From: Iningainema tapete BLCC-T55
Lineage (GTDB): Bacteria; Cyanobacteriota; Cyanobacteriia; Cyanobacteriales; Nostocaceae
Direction of reading: 5' to 3'
Assembly (NCBI RefSeq): GCF_014698965.1
Contig: NZ_JACXAE010000086.1
Coordinates: 1 to 64,000 of the forward strand
DNA length: 64,000 bases
Below are positions 16,948 to 25,406 of this stretch, piece after piece (the first letter of the stretch is position 1; every line of letters starts with the position of its first letter). Position numbers and translations under genes: made by a program. The notes below the pieces were generated by a model that saw nothing but the letters and a program-made list of their open reading frames with translations, did not search any database and was not told the origin of the DNA.

Positions 16948-17463
16948 TGTTCTGTTTCTCCTAAATGAATAAAATCAACTAATGTGCGAAATGGAAATTT
17001 GAAAAAGCAAGAAGTATGAAGTGGGAAAAATATAAACTTGTGATTCTTCAACCTTCTTACTTCTTTTTATCTACCGTCAGACTTCTAAGTTTTATGCAGG
17101 AGGACCACCTAATTTTTGACCAGTTTGGGGTCCGACAACACCATCTGCTGTTAAGCCGTTGTCCTGTTGGAATTTTTTCACGGCATTTTCGGTTGTTGCA
17201 TCAAAACTGCCGTTAACTGCACCTGCATCAAGATATCCCTTTGCCGACAGATCGCGTTGCAGTCCTTCTACCATTGGACCTGTGGAACCTAGTTTTAAAG
17301 TTGGAGGCATATTCATTGTTCTGTTTCTCCTGAATGAATAAAATCAACTAATGTGCGAAATGGAAATTTGAAAAAGCAAGAGGTATGAAGTGGGAAAAAT
17401 ATAAACTTGTGATTCTTCAACCTTCATACTTCTATCTACCGTCAGACTTCTGAGTTTTATGCA
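16721..17463. repeat. Tandem duplication of about 370 bp
   Basis: The coding sequence of copy A plus its upstream spacer (GAATAAAATCAACTAATG onward to about 17090) is repeated almost exactly in copy B plus its spacer (17092-17456). The spacers differ by a few substitutions and a 9-base indel. High identity in non-coding spacer as well as gene means a recent duplication. Copy C is older, more diverged, and has a different upstream. Confidence 0.85.
17092..17316 (-). CDS. Mini peptidoglycan-binding-domain protein, copy B
   Basis: 74 residues, one PG_binding_1 domain beginning MNMPPTLKLGSTGPMVEGLQ. It is almost identical in protein and DNA to copy A, with the same ribosome-binding site and spacer. 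No secretion signal is visible. It may decorate or bind the cell wall if exported in another way, or act in the cytoplasm. Function unknown. Confidence 0.85.
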   Translation of the reverse strand: MNMPPTLKLGSTGPMVEGLQRDLSAKGYLDAGAVNGSFDATTENAVKKFQQDNGLTADGVVGPQTGQKLGGPPA

Positions 17464-17675
17464 GGAGGACCACCTAATTTTTGACCAGTTTGGGGTCCAA
17501 CAACACCATCTGCTGTGATACCGTTATCTTGCTGGAATTTTTTCACTGCATTTTCAGTGTTTTCACCAAAGTTACCGTCAACTGCGACTGTATATCCCCG
17601 TCCAGATAAGTCACGTTGCAGGCGTTCTACATCAGGACCGGTGGAACCTAGTTTTAAAGTTGGAGGCATATTCAT
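17457..17675 (-). CDS. Mini peptidoglycan-binding-domain protein, copy C
   Basis: 72 residues from the ATG at 17673-17675, chosen because AGGAGAAACAAAAC lies just upstream as in the other two copies. An alternative start at 17723 would add 16 residues with no family similarity. It is shorter and more diverged in the first half (GPDVERLQRDLSGRGYTVAVDG) but identical over the last third. It is probably the founder or oldest copy and lies first after the P450 gene. Confidence 0.82.
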   Translation of the reverse strand: MNMPPTLKLGSTGPDVERLQRDLSGRGYTVAVDGNFGENTENAVKKFQQDNGITADGVVGPQTGQKLGGPPA

Positions 17676-17815
17676 TGTTTTGTTTCTCCTTGAATTAGAT
17701 ATGTTGGAAAATTCTGAAGCCAATTTTGCTCAGGATGACTTCAATTCAATGGCACGCAGGTACTGTAAGCACGCTACGTTACCAAAGCTTGTGATGGAGA
17801 GCAGATCTTGTCAAT

Positions 17816-19060
17816 TCACGCCACATCCCACTCCACCTTTAGGTGGGAGTAACCACGAAATATCATATTTGGAGAGTGGATAAGTTCTTGGTTTGGGCTG
17901 AGTCGTAGATTTGGTAGCCGCCGCGATAAGATCTCCAGCGCAATTCTTGCTTCCCGACGGGCGAAGTTGGAACCAATACAGCGATGAACTCCATGACCAA
18001 ATGCAAGATGGTTGGGAGTGATATCTTTAAAGCGTTCTATCTCAAGACTATCGGCATTGCTGTACTTAGTTTCATCCCGATTAGCGGAGCCATAGATTAA
18101 ATAAATTCTACTACCCTGGGGTAGCGTCATTCCTGCTAGCTCAACTTCTTGTGTAGTTGTGCGAGTCATTGATGTGACAGGAGCATCATACCTAACTATC
18201 TCTTCAATAGCCGTAGGAATGAGTGACGGATTGTCACAAATAGTTTGCCATAATTGAGGACGCTCTAGCAAGTGTTTTAGAGCATTGCCAATCATATGGG
18301 AACTAGTCTTATGTCCTGCTTGTATTAACCCACATAAAATACTGACTAACTCTACCATAGTTAAGTCAGAAGAAAGTACATTGCTGATTAAATCGTCTTG
18401 AGGTGCTTTGCGTCGCTCCTCAATGAGACTGGCAACGTAGTGCTGCATCGCCACAAAACTGCGAGCGCATTCTAGCTGACGTTCTGGCGTCATGGGCGTG
18501 GAGAGCAATTCATCCATGTCATAGCACCACTTTTTGATATCTGCCATTCTGTCTGAGGCGATACCATACATAGTGAGGATGGCTTCAAGGGGCAGTGGGT
18601 AAGAAAATTGCGATACGATGTCAGCGTGACCATCATTGACAAAACTATCTACCAACCTGTTAGCAATCGTCTTAATTGGTCCTTCCATTGCCTCCAGCCG
18701 CTCCGGTGCAAACACTTTCATAAAAGGAGCACGCAAGCGTTTGTGTTCTTCACCGTCGCTATTGACCAAATCACGAACTCGCGGAACACCTTGCTTGAGG
18801 GCTTCACGGGTTTCAGGTGTAAATTCAATCACAGGAGCGAGAGTATCCCCTGAAGAAAATCTTGCTGGATCTTTAAGTACTTTCAAGATTTCATCATAGC
18901 TAGTAAGAACATAACCTTTCAACAATGGGCTATAAAATAGCGGCTCCTGTTGTCTTGCCAATTTATAAAAGGAATATGGATCTTCTAGCTGTGGGTTGAC
19001 AAATGGTTGGTACTTCTCCCCAAGATGGGGGCAAGTTTTATTTTCAGATTGTCCCATCAT
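17816..19060 (-). CDS. Cytochrome P450 with non-canonical I-helix
   Basis: 414 residues of a soluble bacterial P450. The heme-thiolate loop FGHGVHRCIGSNFARRE and the K-helix ExxR (EEIVRYDAP) are intact. The oxygen-activation motif in the I helix reads AGHKTSS instead of the usual AGxE/D-T: a lysine replaces the acid, though the threonine is kept. That could alter proton delivery and hints at coupling or other unusual chemistry rather than plain hydroxylation (inference). It lies in the bisindole run, 33 bases after the VOC gene, and StaP/RebP-type P450s do aryl coupling in the known pathways. Assignment to that role is not proven. Confidence 0.9.
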   Translation of the reverse strand: MMGQSENKTCPHLGEKYQPFVNPQLEDPYSFYKLARQQEPLFYSPLLKGYVLTSYDEILKVLKDPARFSSGDTLAPVIEFTPETREALKQGVPRVRDLVNSDGEEHKRLRAPFMKVFAPERLEAMEGPIKTIANRLVDSFVNDGHADIVSQFSYPLPLEAILTMYGIASDRMADIKKWCYDMDELLSTPMTPERQLECARSFVAMQHYVASLIEERRKAPQDDLISNVLSSDLTMVELVSILCGLIQAGHKTSSHMIGNALKHLLERPQLWQTICDNPSLIPTAIEEIVRYDAPVTSMTRTTTQEVELAGMTLPQGSRIYLIYGSANRDETKYSNADSLEIERFKDITPNHLAFGHGVHRCIGSNFARREARIALEILSRRLPNLRLSPNQELIHSPNMIFRGYSHLKVEWDVA

Positions 19061-19093
19061 AAGTTTACATGTTTCTCTACTTTGTTTTGGTTT

Positions 19094-19468
19094 TTATTTC
19101 TGACAATCAATACTGAATGAATTACCTTCTGGATCAACTCCTTCGGCAATTTTTAATCCTGGCGAAGGAGAACGAATTTCACCAAGTTTGACACCGCGTT
19201 CAGTCAGTTCTTTATAAGCGGTTTCAATATCATCAACATGAAACGCTAATAATGAGGGTTTATTGGTAGCAAATTCCTTATCTACATTGCCGTGCAACAC
19301 GAAAGTACATTCGCCTGTAGTAAACTCCACCCATTGCTTATCAATGCGTCCTTCTATACTTTGCCGAGATTTGATTGCTAAACCCAACTTGTTCTGGTAA
19401 AAGTCGGTTTGTGTGTCTATATCTTTGACGTAGAGGATAGCTTTTGTCAAACCTTGTATAACACTCAT
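19094..19468 (-). CDS. VOC-superfamily (glyoxalase/bleomycin-resistance-type) protein
   Basis: 124 residues with one complete vicinal-oxygen-chelate fold: ILYVKDIDTQTDFYQNKLGL at the start, LLAFHVDDIETAYKEL in the middle and DPEGNSFSIDCQK at the end. Members are metal-dependent enzymes or binding proteins for small hydrophobic molecules, often self-resistance proteins in natural-product clusters. It sits between the two P450 genes on the same strand, so a tailoring or product-binding job is plausible but unproven. Confidence 0.88.
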   Translation of the reverse strand: MSVIQGLTKAILYVKDIDTQTDFYQNKLGLAIKSRQSIEGRIDKQWVEFTTGECTFVLHGNVDKEFATNKPSLLAFHVDDIETAYKELTERGVKLGEIRSPSPGLKIAEGVDPEGNSFSIDCQK

Positions 19469-19509
19469 GTGAATTGCACCTTGTTTACGAAAAAATGTTT
19501 TTAAGGGTG

Positions 19510-19567
19510 CTAATTGCTAATAGTTAATAGTAGTAAAGCAATTAGCAACTAACCATTAGCAATTAGC
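19510..19567. repeat. AT-rich heptad repeat hairpin (STRR-like)
   Basis: GCTAATTGCTAATAGTTAAT on the left and AATTAGC...CCATTAGCAATTAGC on the right form a hairpin in the gap between the second P450 and the VOC gene. It may act as a weak transcription barrier inside the run. Confidence 0.65.
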
Positions 19568-19568
19568 T

Positions 19569-20816
19569 TTAAGCAGGTTTTTTGAAGGCAACGTGCAGGT
19601 GGTTGGGACCATGAAACACGATGTTGTTTGCCCAATCAATCTTTTCGTCTAGCAGACGCATTTCTGGTAAGCGGTTGAGCAGAACATTTAAGGCGATCTG
19701 ACCCTCAGCACGGGCTAGCCCTGCACCAAGGCAGAAGTGTATACCACCGCCAAAGCCGCTGTGTTTGTTTTCCTCACGCTGTATATCTAAGACTTCGGGG
19801 TTTTTGAAGCGGGCTGGATCTCGGTTGGCGGAACCAAGCATTAGCCCTATACTGTCCCCGCGCTTGATTAACTTGTTGCCCACTTCAACGTCTTCGTATG
19901 CCCAGCGTGTCACCATCTGAATCGGGGTATCGTAGCGGATAAGTTCTTCAACTGCAGGGGGGATCAATTCGGGATGCGATCGCAACAGGTTAAGTACTTT
20001 TGGGTTTTGCAGCAATGCCAAAGTCCCCTTGGCGATCAAGTTAATTGTGGTTTCGTGTCCTGCAGTCAACAGGTGGGTACAAGTAGCAACGATTTCAAAG
20101 TCGGTCAGTTTGTCTGCTTCATCAGCCGCCTTGACTAGTGCTGAGATTAAATCTTCACGTGGATGCGCACGTCGCTCTGTAATTAGAGGTGTGAAATAGT
20201 CAATAAATGATTGAGCTGCTTGATTTGCCCGCTCGTAGACTTCTGGTGGTGGTTTCAAACGGGAGGCGCTGGCTTGCTGCATGGCAAGCGCCCATTCACG
20301 AAACAACGGTAAGTCGTCTGGATTAGCACCGAGCATAATCGCAACTACCTTGGTGGGCAGAGGGAAAGCGAAGTCTTCAACTAAGTCTAATTCTCCACGG
20401 TTCTGGACTTGATCGAGCAGATTGTCGGCGATTTGGAAGATGGCAGGACGGATGTTTTCGACAATTTTGGCACTGAATGCCTTGCTAGCCAGGGATTTTA
20501 GCCGTGTGTGATTGGGCGGTTCCCGGAAGACTATCCAGTTACTTACTAAAGACAGGAACGCATTATATGCTGTTGGCACTGGTGTGGTTTCAACGTCCTC
20601 TCTTTCGTTTAAAGTCTCGCGACCAAATCTGCGGTCTTCCATCACCTTCATCGCATCTTCATAACGGAAGATGTACCAAGCACCAGGCAATTGGGGATTC
20701 GCCGATACTCCCCAATGTACGGGATCTTCTTCTCTATAGCGACGATAGACAGTGTAGGGGTCTTGGATGACTTCAGGGATAAATGGGTTTAATCTTTCTA
20801 TTGTTGAAGTAGACAT
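19569..20816 (-). CDS. Cytochrome P450 (canonical)
   Basis: 415 residues. The I-helix motif TAGHETT is canonical, the K-helix ExxR is present (EELIRYDTP) and the heme loop FGGGIHFCLGAGLARAE carries the thiolate cysteine. There is no N-terminal membrane anchor, so it is a soluble class I type needing ferredoxin and reductase from elsewhere. It lies 52 bases after the GST gene in the bisindole run. It could do hydroxylation or ring coupling of a chromopyrrolate-type intermediate (inference from context). Confidence 0.92.
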   Translation of the reverse strand: MSTSTIERLNPFIPEVIQDPYTVYRRYREEDPVHWGVSANPQLPGAWYIFRYEDAMKVMEDRRFGRETLNEREDVETTPVPTAYNAFLSLVSNWIVFREPPNHTRLKSLASKAFSAKIVENIRPAIFQIADNLLDQVQNRGELDLVEDFAFPLPTKVVAIMLGANPDDLPLFREWALAMQQASASRLKPPPEVYERANQAAQSFIDYFTPLITERRAHPREDLISALVKAADEADKLTDFEIVATCTHLLTAGHETTINLIAKGTLALLQNPKVLNLLRSHPELIPPAVEELIRYDTPIQMVTRWAYEDVEVGNKLIKRGDSIGLMLGSANRDPARFKNPEVLDIQREENKHSGFGGGIHFCLGAGLARAEGQIALNVLLNRLPEMRLLDEKIDWANNIVFHGPNHLHVAFKKPA

Positions 20817-20868
20817 TGTTTAACCTCCAAGAAAAAGTTTTGAGTTGAGACGCTTGGGTAGCGCGTTT

Positions 20869-21537
20869 TTACAAGGACACAAGTTGCAATGGATACCGCA
20901 GGGTAGACAGCATTTGTGTCATTTGTTCACGTCCGGCGTTGAAAACTACTGCTACAGATGGTCTTTTCTCCAGTCGTCTGACATAATTTGTCAAGTTTTC
21001 TAGGTGTTTGTAGTTATAGACCATACGTAGGTAGGCAAGGGTGGGAGCGGCGGCACAGTCGGCGATTGTAAACTCGGAACCTCCGAGCCAAGTACGCTCT
21101 GCCAGTTTTTCATCAAGCAGTTCGAGCGCTGTTTCCAATAACCGTTTTGCTTTGAGCACCTCTTTTTTGCCTCGTTCTTCAAGTGGACGTTGGGTATCGG
21201 CAAACAAAGCCTCTCGCCCACTGTTGATGTATACATCAATAATTCGTTCGAGCATCCGCACTTCTATTGCTCTTTCTGAATCAAGAGGAATGAGGCGGGA
21301 TGTATTAGGAAAGTTTTGCTCTAAATATTCTATAATTATGTTTGCCTCAAATATGACATTATTTTTTTCTGTCATTAGGGTGGGTATCTTGCTAAAAAGG
21401 TTAATTTGCATGTACTTTTCCCTAAAATCGGGGTCAAACAGATTTACAGAAATTGGTGTAAAGTTAACTCCTTTCTCGTACATAGCGATGAGGACTCGTT
21501 GGGAATAGGATGATGCTGGGGCGTAGTAAAGTTTCAT
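20869..21537 (-). CDS. Glutathione S-transferase family protein
   Basis: 222 residues from the ATG at 21535-21537 (MKLYYAPASSYSQRVLIAMY), where the thioredoxin-like GST N-domain begins. An upstream TTG at 21633 would add 32 unrelated residues and nearly abut the next gene. The N-domain has SKIPTLMTEKNNVIFEANII in the glutathione-binding region; the helical C-domain includes GGSEFTIADCAAAPTLAY. It lies 99 bases after the VioB-like gene. It may conjugate or isomerise a reactive pathway intermediate or protect the cell. Confidence 0.9.
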   Translation of the reverse strand: MKLYYAPASSYSQRVLIAMYEKGVNFTPISVNLFDPDFREKYMQINLFSKIPTLMTEKNNVIFEANIIIEYLEQNFPNTSRLIPLDSERAIEVRMLERIIDVYINSGREALFADTQRPLEERGKKEVLKAKRLLETALELLDEKLAERTWLGGSEFTIADCAAAPTLAYLRMVYNYKHLENLTNYVRRLEKRPSVAVVFNAGREQMTQMLSTLRYPLQLVSL

Positions 21538-21636
21538 AATATTCTCAGTTATCGGTTGATGTTTTATCCATAGGGGAGAACAAAATGGATATATGCATTT
21601 TTTTGGGATTTGGGGACTGATAACTGAGAACAAATT

Positions 21637-24600
21637 TTAATGAAACAAAGACTGGGGATGATTAGCCAAGTCTTCAAAGAATCTGGCGTAGAAATCAAAC
21701 ATCTCGTAGACGCTGCTGTGGATAACTTGAGTAGCGCGTGCCTGATGCCCAAGTTGCTCAAATCTTCGAGCGATCGCACTCATCGCCAATTCTGGGTTAG
21801 GGATATAAATGGGGGTTTCAATCTCAAAAGATGGACCGGCTGTTTTACCATATTTACCTGAGGGCATACTCATCAACAATTCCCCAAGAGGACGCATCAT
21901 TCCTGTCATCACGTCAATGCCCGCATTCATCAGCTTGGAGCGACGCAAACTACCAGTGGGCATTAAGCCGAAGTGTTGCACCATCAACTGCATCATTATA
22001 AAGTAAGTTTCGTTGAATATTTCCATCACCGCCCTGGTTTGCGGAACAGTGACAACATTGGTGTTGTAATCGCGATGATGCACAGAAGGATTGCGCAAAG
22101 CTGGGTAAGAAGGATTCCACGGTACTTTTCTTCCCGTCTCGGCGTCATGCATCTGCTCTTGTGTTAGCGCATCTGCCACACGACGGAATTGTTGGTAGTG
22201 TGATCGCGCAAATTTTGGCGACTCTGCGTGACAACCTTCGCCCTGTTCGACAATCATATCAATCGCAAATAGCGCCGTCTTCAGATCGTCAACTTGCATC
22301 TGGTAGTCTGGGTGAGCCTTGTTTAAATCATCGCGCATAAACAAACGATGTTCGCCGCCAGTACTACCTTTTTTCACCATAAATAAATCGGGAATATTCA
22401 CAAGTGCCTCACGAATCTGACAATACAGTTCGCTCAATGCACTATAACCGTGCAGGCGTTCAACTGTAGGATTGCTCGATGGAACTTCATGGGCAAGTTT
22501 TTCCTCCAAAAAGTCGGGCATCTCCAAGCGAACAAAACGCTGGATTGTAGTAGCATTAAATGGTTCTAAGGCTAAGTCTACATCAATTGGGAAGCGTCGA
22601 TTTAATTCATTAAAATCAGGGCAGGCAGGATAAAACGGTTCTCCAATCGCCATCAATATATTGTTAACCAACAAGAAGTGAATCATTTCCTCGCGAGACA
22701 CTTCAATCAACACACCCCGCATACCATAATTATGGACTTCCTTACCATCTCCACAGGCTAAATGCAACTGTTCAGTAGTCCACAAACCTCGTCGCACATA
22801 TTCTTCACCAGTGGCGTAGTTGGGGATCGAGTATCCCGCATAAATATATTGCAGCATCACCGCCACTTCCACCTCAGCCGCTTGTTTCAAGGCGACAACC
22901 AACTCTTGGCGTGTTTGAATCGTGCGCTGGAGAGGCTTTGGCTCTGGTTGTGCTAAAGGAACGTAACCGACTCGCTGCTGATTTTTGAGGAACTTCCGCA
23001 GGAGTGTTGCCTTGGGTTGGGACATATCCCGCGATGGCGGCATATAGTATGTTTTGTATTTATTCTTCGGATCGGACATTTGCCACATCAAACGGGAGTA
23101 AGTCTCTACCTTACATTTATCAGCAAGACTGAAGACATCCGCTTTCATAAACGAGAAAGCCAACTCGTAGAAAGCTAAGACGTGTTCGTAGATGAGGTTA
23201 AAATCTACAGCTTCATCTGGAATACTTTCCAAGTGCCAATCATTACTCATTACCCGAACAGCAAAGAAGCCCGCACCAGACCAGAAACCTAGTTTGTTAT
23301 CATTATCGTAAGCAATAACCGCTTCATCTTGGTGATTTGTATCACAATTTAACTCATCAGAGCGAGTGGAAAGTAACACTTTTGCAGTTCCTGAGTTAGC
23401 ACCCCTTAGTGTTACCCAACCTCTTCCCAAAGAATCTGTAGAAATTACGCATGTGGGGGCAAAGTCTCCCTTAGACTCTCTTCCTGGTTTAAAGTGAATA
23501 ATTTCCATTTCACTACTGCGAGGGAAGTGAGTCTTACCTTCATCATCAAGCAGTTGAGGAAAAGCTCTAGGATTGTAGAATTGTTGCAGATAGACAGACT
23601 CAACCGCTGCCGGACGTCCGCGCACAAAAGACCGCACCTCTAACTCTACAGCATGATCTTCACCGCGCTGTAGATTAGGAAACTCTATAAACAGACAAGC
23701 GTCATCTACCTGAAGATTGATTTCTTCTTCTTGCACTAGAACTCGTCTTTCTCCGTCTGGCGGCGTGCCGATGATGCACAAACCCTGCTGTTCAATTTCA
23801 TCACAGATGTTTTCAAACTTGGACGCTAGCGGTACATCTATAATTCCACTTGTCAGTTGATGCGCTTCCCGTTGATACGCTTGTTTGGGTATGGAAGCTA
23901 TTAACTTTTGACTGTGTGTACAAACAAACAAGTCACCCAGTTCTAGCTTTTCACCAATAGTATGAGTAGGTCCAGGTCCTGGCTTCGCTGCGCGTCCCAC
24001 ACACGGTACTGCCGTGACCATGTTTAAACTTACACCTTGAGGAGTAACTTGCAGGGTGAGGTTTGATAGCGTAGATTCTGCTTGATTGTTTACATGACGA
24101 GGAGTTAGCAGCCGACCATGAGGGTAGGTACTTAGTTCATCTTTACACCATAATCCGATAGTTCCGTGCAATTCCCAAAAAGTTGGTGAGTCTGGTTGTT
24201 CTGGGGCGGACATATTACTAATGCTAAATTGCATTACCAGTCCCAACACTTCCTCACGATTCATTGCTGCTCGCAACATAGAGACAGTTGGCGACTGGAC
24301 GGCGTCTTCGCCCCACAGCCAATCTTCGGCATCTTTAGGAATAGTAAACTGATAAACAGCCGCTCGTTTAAACTCATCGTTGAGGCAATGTTCGGGCAAT
24401 TCGCGGATATGGTTGAAGTCTTGCCAACGAGCTAACTGCATTCCGGAGATCGGTGCGGAAAGCATGTATGGCACTTCATTAGAAGCACCCAGCCGTCCAA
24501 AGTTCAACTGCCCCAACATAATGGTGTTAGTCCAGTTAGAAGCAGGATCGCATTCAAAGAAGCGGGCGCGATTGAAAGTTGTTTTAACGTATTCGTTATA

Positions 24601-24960
24601 ATGACCCCATAAATCAACATTGCGTCCGACTACTGGATCGCGATCGTCAACTTGTCCAAACTCGCGTTGCGTACTGACAATTTTTGCTTCAATCGAGAAG
24701 TGACCATTACCACCAAAGTCCCATCCCATTGCCATACTAAAAGGACCATTTTCATCCAATTCCCCTTGAGCATTATATCTGGGTCCCAAATTGTAGAGAT
24801 ATTTGTGGTACTCAGATGCGGGAAAATTATGGTCAACAGGTTTGCCATTCATATAGCAAGTGTTGGTACTAAAATCCACGCTGCCGTTTTTATGTCCTGT
24901 AGGAGCGTGGATACGAGCGAAACCCTGGAAGTGTAGGCGGGGAAAATCTAAAATACTCAT
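21637..24960 (-). CDS. Iminophenyl-pyruvate dimer synthase, VioB/RebD/StaD (chromopyrrolate synthase) family
   Basis: 1107 residues, about the size of VioB and RebD. It begins MSILDFPRLHFQGFARIHAP, matching the family start, and contains LWGHYNEYVKTTFNRARF, LMWQMSDPKN, EVAVMLQYIYAGYSIPNYA, SREEMIHFLLVNN and GSLRRSKLMNAGIDVMTG. The C-terminal third holds a ferritin-like domain (about 690-950) with metal-ligand-type Glu and His. Known members are heme proteins that couple two indole-3-pyruvate imines made by a tryptophan oxidase, giving chromopyrrolic acid or the violacein precursor. Two such oxidases lie immediately upstream. The ribosome-binding site GGTGG precedes the ATG. Confidence 0.93.
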   Translation of the reverse strand: MSILDFPRLHFQGFARIHAPTGHKNGSVDFSTNTCYMNGKPVDHNFPASEYHKYLYNLGPRYNAQGELDENGPFSMAMGWDFGGNGHFSIEAKIVSTQREFGQVDDRDPVVGRNVDLWGHYNEYVKTTFNRARFFECDPASNWTNTIMLGQLNFGRLGASNEVPYMLSAPISGMQLARWQDFNHIRELPEHCLNDEFKRAAVYQFTIPKDAEDWLWGEDAVQSPTVSMLRAAMNREEVLGLVMQFSISNMSAPEQPDSPTFWELHGTIGLWCKDELSTYPHGRLLTPRHVNNQAESTLSNLTLQVTPQGVSLNMVTAVPCVGRAAKPGPGPTHTIGEKLELGDLFVCTHSQKLIASIPKQAYQREAHQLTSGIIDVPLASKFENICDEIEQQGLCIIGTPPDGERRVLVQEEEINLQVDDACLFIEFPNLQRGEDHAVELEVRSFVRGRPAAVESVYLQQFYNPRAFPQLLDDEGKTHFPRSSEMEIIHFKPGRESKGDFAPTCVISTDSLGRGWVTLRGANSGTAKVLLSTRSDELNCDTNHQDEAVIAYDNDNKLGFWSGAGFFAVRVMSNDWHLESIPDEAVDFNLIYEHVLAFYELAFSFMKADVFSLADKCKVETYSRLMWQMSDPKNKYKTYYMPPSRDMSQPKATLLRKFLKNQQRVGYVPLAQPEPKPLQRTIQTRQELVVALKQAAEVEVAVMLQYIYAGYSIPNYATGEEYVRRGLWTTEQLHLACGDGKEVHNYGMRGVLIEVSREEMIHFLLVNNILMAIGEPFYPACPDFNELNRRFPIDVDLALEPFNATTIQRFVRLEMPDFLEEKLAHEVPSSNPTVERLHGYSALSELYCQIREALVNIPDLFMVKKGSTGGEHRLFMRDDLNKAHPDYQMQVDDLKTALFAIDMIVEQGEGCHAESPKFARSHYQQFRRVADALTQEQMHDAETGRKVPWNPSYPALRNPSVHHRDYNTNVVTVPQTRAVMEIFNETYFIMMQLMVQHFGLMPTGSLRRSKLMNAGIDVMTGMMRPLGELLMSMPSGKYGKTAGPSFEIETPIYIPNPELAMSAIARRFEQLGHQARATQVIHSSVYEMFDFYARFFEDLANHPQSLFH

Positions 24961-25406
24961 AGTAAAAAACCACCTTCATTGCTTTGGGTAAAAAACGGAC
25001 TTGTTGAATCACTGATTACGTCAAAAAAAACACATGATTTGCAGTAATATGGTTGATTATTTACGGATATTACGTAATAAAGTGATGTTTTGTTACTTAA
25101 TTTTTACCTGATAATTACTGTAATCTTGACTTTTATGTATTTTACAAGACATTTTTAGTTGGCTCCCAAATACATTGTGTTTGTCACAAATGTTATTTCT
25201 TGTTTTCTTCGGTTTTTCTTTATAAATAGCACAAGATAATTTAGCAAAGGTTGATACTCATAAAGTCACAATTAGTATGTAGATTTCACCCAATTGAACT
25301 TATGCAGTAATAAACGTGAGGGGGGTCTGGATGTGATGTATCCTTAGAAAACATAGGAAAAAAATGCGCCCCCCATTGTCTGGGTATACTCAAGGCGAGT
25401 TGATGA
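24961..25406. promoter_or_regulatory. 446-base AT-rich leader before the VioB-like gene
   Basis: No supported ORF. It follows the oxidase stop at 25407 and precedes the VioB-like start at 24960, so it likely holds a separate promoter for the 21.6-25 kb genes. A G-run near 25320 and a C-run near 25370 could pair weakly as a terminator for the oxidase transcript. No operator is recognised. Confidence 0.4.

Noticed and set aside
17816-19060. P450 with AGHKTSS as a pseudogene
   Set aside because: Full length, heme loop and ExxR intact, no frameshift; more likely specialised than dead.
21541-21632. Inverted repeat TTCTCAGTTATC / GATAACTGAGAA between the GST and VioB-like genes as an operator
   Set aside because: The arms are about 65 bases apart and there is no known matching regulator; it may be chance or a weak attenuator, so it is not listed as a feature.
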